Below are positions 13,229 to 14,450 of a stretch of DNA of 14,450 nt, in pieces (within the stretch, counting starts at the first letter, position 1; every line of letters begins with the position of its first letter). The stretch comes from Lawsonibacter hominis (lineage in GTDB: Bacteria; Bacillota; Clostridia; Oscillospirales; Oscillospiraceae), in the NCBI RefSeq assembly GCF_014287895.1, contig NZ_JACOPP010000045.1:1-14450 (forward strand), given 5' to 3'. Under the pieces are notes generated by a model. It had not been told where the DNA came from, searched no databases, and saw only the letters and a list, made by a program, of their open reading frames with translations. The position numbers and the translations under genes were made by a program.

Positions 13229-13261
13229 CGCCGGACGGGAGGGCAAACTTCCTGTCCGGCG
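13229..13261 (+). terminator. Hairpin downstream of the integrase
   Basis: CGCCGGAC (13229-13236) pairs with GTCCGGCG (13254-13261); the enclosed GGGAGG/CTTCCT adds partial pairing. It lies 18 nt after the integrase stop. No clear T-tract follows, so termination may be weak. Confidence 0.55.
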
Positions 13262-13319
13262 CTCTTGCGTCCATTGGTTCCGTTGTCTCATTTCCGCGTG
13301 TGGGTCACGGTGTGGGTCA
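13254..13319. promoter_or_regulatory. Right-end arm region with paired integrase-type repeats
   Basis: TGTGGGTCA occurs at 13299-13307 and 13311-13319, separated by CGG exactly as at the left end. The whole 66 nt align ungapped to 374-439. In the excised circle the two regions would flank the core site in the same orientation. Confidence 0.65.
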
Positions 13320-13358
13320 GAAATTTTTGGCCAACCCGTAAAGCAACTTTTTGCAATA

Positions 13359-13393
13359 AAAAATCCCCGAAAACCGCAGTTTTCGAGGATTTT

Positions 13394-13394
<1 letters not shown>
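13359..13394. terminator. Terminator at the element's right edge serving the tRNA operon
   Basis: AAAAATCC-C-CGAAAAC (from 13359) pairs with GTTTTCG-A-GGATTTTT (ending at 13394) around the loop CGCA. On the minus strand it follows the CCA end of tRNA-Thr at once and has a T-run. It lies inside the element and replaces the host terminator (224-260) displaced by integration. Confidence 0.8.
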
Positions 13395-13469
<75 letters not shown>

Positions 13470-13472
13470 AGA

Positions 13473-13549
<77 letters not shown>

Positions 13550-13589
13550 ATCTATTTATATCAAAGACAGCTGAGGCTGTTTTGCTATC

Positions 13590-13665
13590 TGGCAGGGGCA
13601 GAAGGATTCGAACCCTCGGCACTCGGTTTTGGAGACCGATGCTCTACCAGCTGAGCTATACCCCT
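13590..13665 (-). tRNA. tRNA-Trp (CCA)
   Basis: 76 nt with encoded 3' CCA. The acceptor AGGGGTA pairs with TGCCCCT (one G-T). The anticodon stem TCGGT/ACCGA holds loop CTCCAAA, anticodon CCA. Confidence 0.94.
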
Positions 13666-13668
13666 ATG

Positions 13669-13745
13669 TGGTGGGCCTTCACGGGCTCGAACCGTGGACC
13701 GGCCGGTTATGAGCCGGCTGCTCTAACCAACTGAGCTAAAGGCCC
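13669..13745 (-). tRNA. tRNA with CAT anticodon (elongator Met or Ile2)
   Basis: 77 nt with encoded CCA. The acceptor GGGCCTT pairs with AAGGCCC. The anticodon stem GCCGG/CCGGC holds loop CTCATAA, anticodon CAT. A G1-C72 pair and no triple G-C anticodon stem exclude initiator tRNA. The acceptor and D-arm resemble Bacillus-type tRNA-Ile(CAT) from memory, so Ile2 with lysidine is possible; the sequence alone does not settle it. Confidence 0.9.
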
Positions 13746-13769
13746 ATACCGTCCAACGGAAAAATAAAT

Positions 13770-13801
13770 GGCTTGCCGTCACGACGGCGTGGCGGCAAGC
13801 C
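13770..13801. repeat. Hairpin in the tRNA operon spacer
   Basis: GGCTTGCCG (13770-13778) pairs with CGGCAAGCC (13793-13801), between tRNA-Asn and the CAT tRNA. No T-tract follows on the minus strand, so a processing stem is more likely than a terminator. Confidence 0.5.
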
Positions 13802-13808
13802 GCATGTT

Positions 13809-13884
13809 TGGCTCCCCAAGTTGGACTCGAACCAACGACCCTGCGGTTAACAGCCGCATGCTCTACCAACTGAGCTATTGAGGA
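13809..13884 (-). tRNA. tRNA-Asn (GTT)
   Basis: 76 nt with encoded CCA. The acceptor TCCTCAA pairs with TTGGGGA (one G-T). The anticodon stem TGCGG/CCGCA holds loop CTGTTAA, anticodon GTT. It is the first tRNA after 5S rRNA. Confidence 0.95.
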
Positions 13885-13890
13885 ATATGA

Positions 13891-13922
13891 AGAAGGTCTG
13901 GTCTGGTCAGACCAGACCTTCT
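13891..13922. repeat. 14-bp perfect hairpin just downstream of 5S rRNA
   Basis: AGAAGGTCTGGTCT (13891-13904) pairs perfectly with AGACCAGACCTTCT (13909-13922), loop of four. It sits between 5S rRNA and tRNA-Asn with no T-tract, so it may be an RNase III-type processing stem or a partial terminator. Confidence 0.6.
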
Positions 13923-13925
13923 GAT

Positions 13926-14040
<115 letters not shown>

Positions 14041-14066
14041 TTACTTTCTTTCGAAAAAGAAAGTAA
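14041..14066. repeat. 11-bp perfect hairpin just upstream of 5S rRNA
   Basis: TTACTTTCTTT (14041-14051) pairs perfectly with AAAGAAAGTAA (14056-14066), loop CGAA. It abuts the 5' end of 5S rRNA and is probably part of the precursor processing structure. Confidence 0.5.
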
Positions 14067-14122
14067 GCAAAGAAAACTTCAGAGAACTTTTCTCTCCTTA
14101 CCGTCTTTCTCAACAGTAAGCT

Positions 14123-14151
14123 ATTATATTCAATTCTTAACACGCTGTCAA
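14123..14151 (-). promoter_or_regulatory. Consensus promoter for the 5S-tRNA operon
   Basis: On the minus strand a perfect TTGACA (14146-14151), a 17-bp spacer and a perfect TATAAT (14123-14128). It lies between tRNA-Glu and 5S rRNA. Transcription would start near 14116, about 76 nt before 5S. Confidence 0.85.
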
Positions 14152-14162
14152 GGAAAAAATGA

Positions 14163-14237
14163 TGGTGACCCGTGCGGGAATCGAACCCACGTTTGCGGCG
14201 TGAGAGGCCGCCGTCTTAGCCGCTTGACCAACGGGCC
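14163..14237 (-). tRNA. tRNA-Glu (CTC)
   Basis: 75 nt with encoded CCA. The acceptor GGCCCGT pairs with ACGGGTC (one G-T). The anticodon stem GCGGC/GCCGC holds loop CTCTCAC, anticodon CTC. It lies between 23S and 5S rRNA; a T-run follows its CCA on the minus strand. Confidence 0.94.
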
Positions 14238-14240
14238 GTT

Positions 14241-14316
14241 TGGTGCGCCTTCAGGGATTCGAACCCGGGACCCACTGATTAAGAGTCAGTTGCTCTACCA
14301 ACTGAGCTAAAGGCGC
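14241..14316 (-). tRNA. tRNA-Lys (CTT)
   Basis: 76 nt with encoded CCA. The acceptor GCGCCTT pairs with AAGGCGC. The anticodon stem ACTGA/TCAGT holds loop CTCTTAA, anticodon CTT. It is three nt from tRNA-Glu and directly downstream of 23S rRNA. Confidence 0.95.
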
Positions 14317-14404
14317 ATACGCCATCATCAGGGTGCCAGCACCCTCAAAACCGAACAATGTAGAATGGAAGCGGAGAGACAAGCTACCTGCATATCATCA
14401 TGTT

Positions 14405-14450
14405 AAGGTCAAGCCCTCGGCTTATTAGTACCGGTCAGCTGCACGCCTTA
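14405..14450 (-). rRNA. rrl: 23S ribosomal RNA, 3' end (partial)
   Basis: On the minus strand the sequence contains GCTGACCGGTACTAATAAGC followed by CGAGGGCTTGACC, the conserved 3' end of 23S rRNA. Only the last ~46 nt are in the window. The gap to tRNA-Lys (14317-14404) contains a short hairpin (GGGTGC/GCACCC, about 14330-14343) and the 23S processing region, but no gene. Confidence 0.92.

Overview
The window reads as the chromosome of a fairly GC-rich Firmicute, probably a gut Clostridia/Oscillospiraceae-type bacterium (inferred from protein style, Shine-Dalgarno usage and the rRNA/tRNA cluster, not from any search). It carries a complete integrated mobile element of about 13.2 kb next to a 5S rRNA-tRNA cluster.

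Layout. 1-259 is the flanking chromosome: the tail of one gene and a bidirectional terminator. 260-304 and 13394-13438 are perfect 45-bp direct repeats. The right copy is the 3' end of an intact tRNA-Thr, so these are the attachment sites of an element integrated into that tRNA gene. 13394-14450 is chromosome on the minus strand: the 23S rRNA 3' end, tRNA-Lys, tRNA-Glu, a consensus promoter, 5S rRNA, then tRNA-Asn, a CAT tRNA, tRNA-Trp, tRNA-Asp and tRNA-Thr.

Inside the element, the GC-rich backbone is that of an integrative mobilizable element: a DUF6076-type protein, a replication-type winged-helix protein, an excisionase-like protein, a hairpin-rich stretch that may be oriT, a MobC-like accessory protein, a MOBP relaxase overlapping two small genes, and a tyrosine integrase beside the right end. 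No type IV secretion genes are present, so transfer would need a helper. The left end holds a small conserved-looking gene and a decayed GNAT acetyltransferase.

Set into this backbone is a lower-GC cargo module (about 1.47-7.74 kb): two tandem 438-residue paralogues of the Fe-S cysteine desulfidase/serine dehydratase-like family, an XRE-cupin regulator, a YkvI-type membrane transporter and an octopine/nopaline-type opine dehydrogenase. A palindrome with core TGTTATAACA recurs beside the promoters of both arms, which suggests one regulon. The inferred role is uptake of an opine or similar N-carboxyalkyl amino acid, oxidative cleavage to an amino acid plus a 2-oxo acid, and beta-elimination of the released serine- or cysteine-type amino acid to pyruvate and ammonia. 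The substrate is unknown. This mobile catabolic module is the most interesting content of the window.
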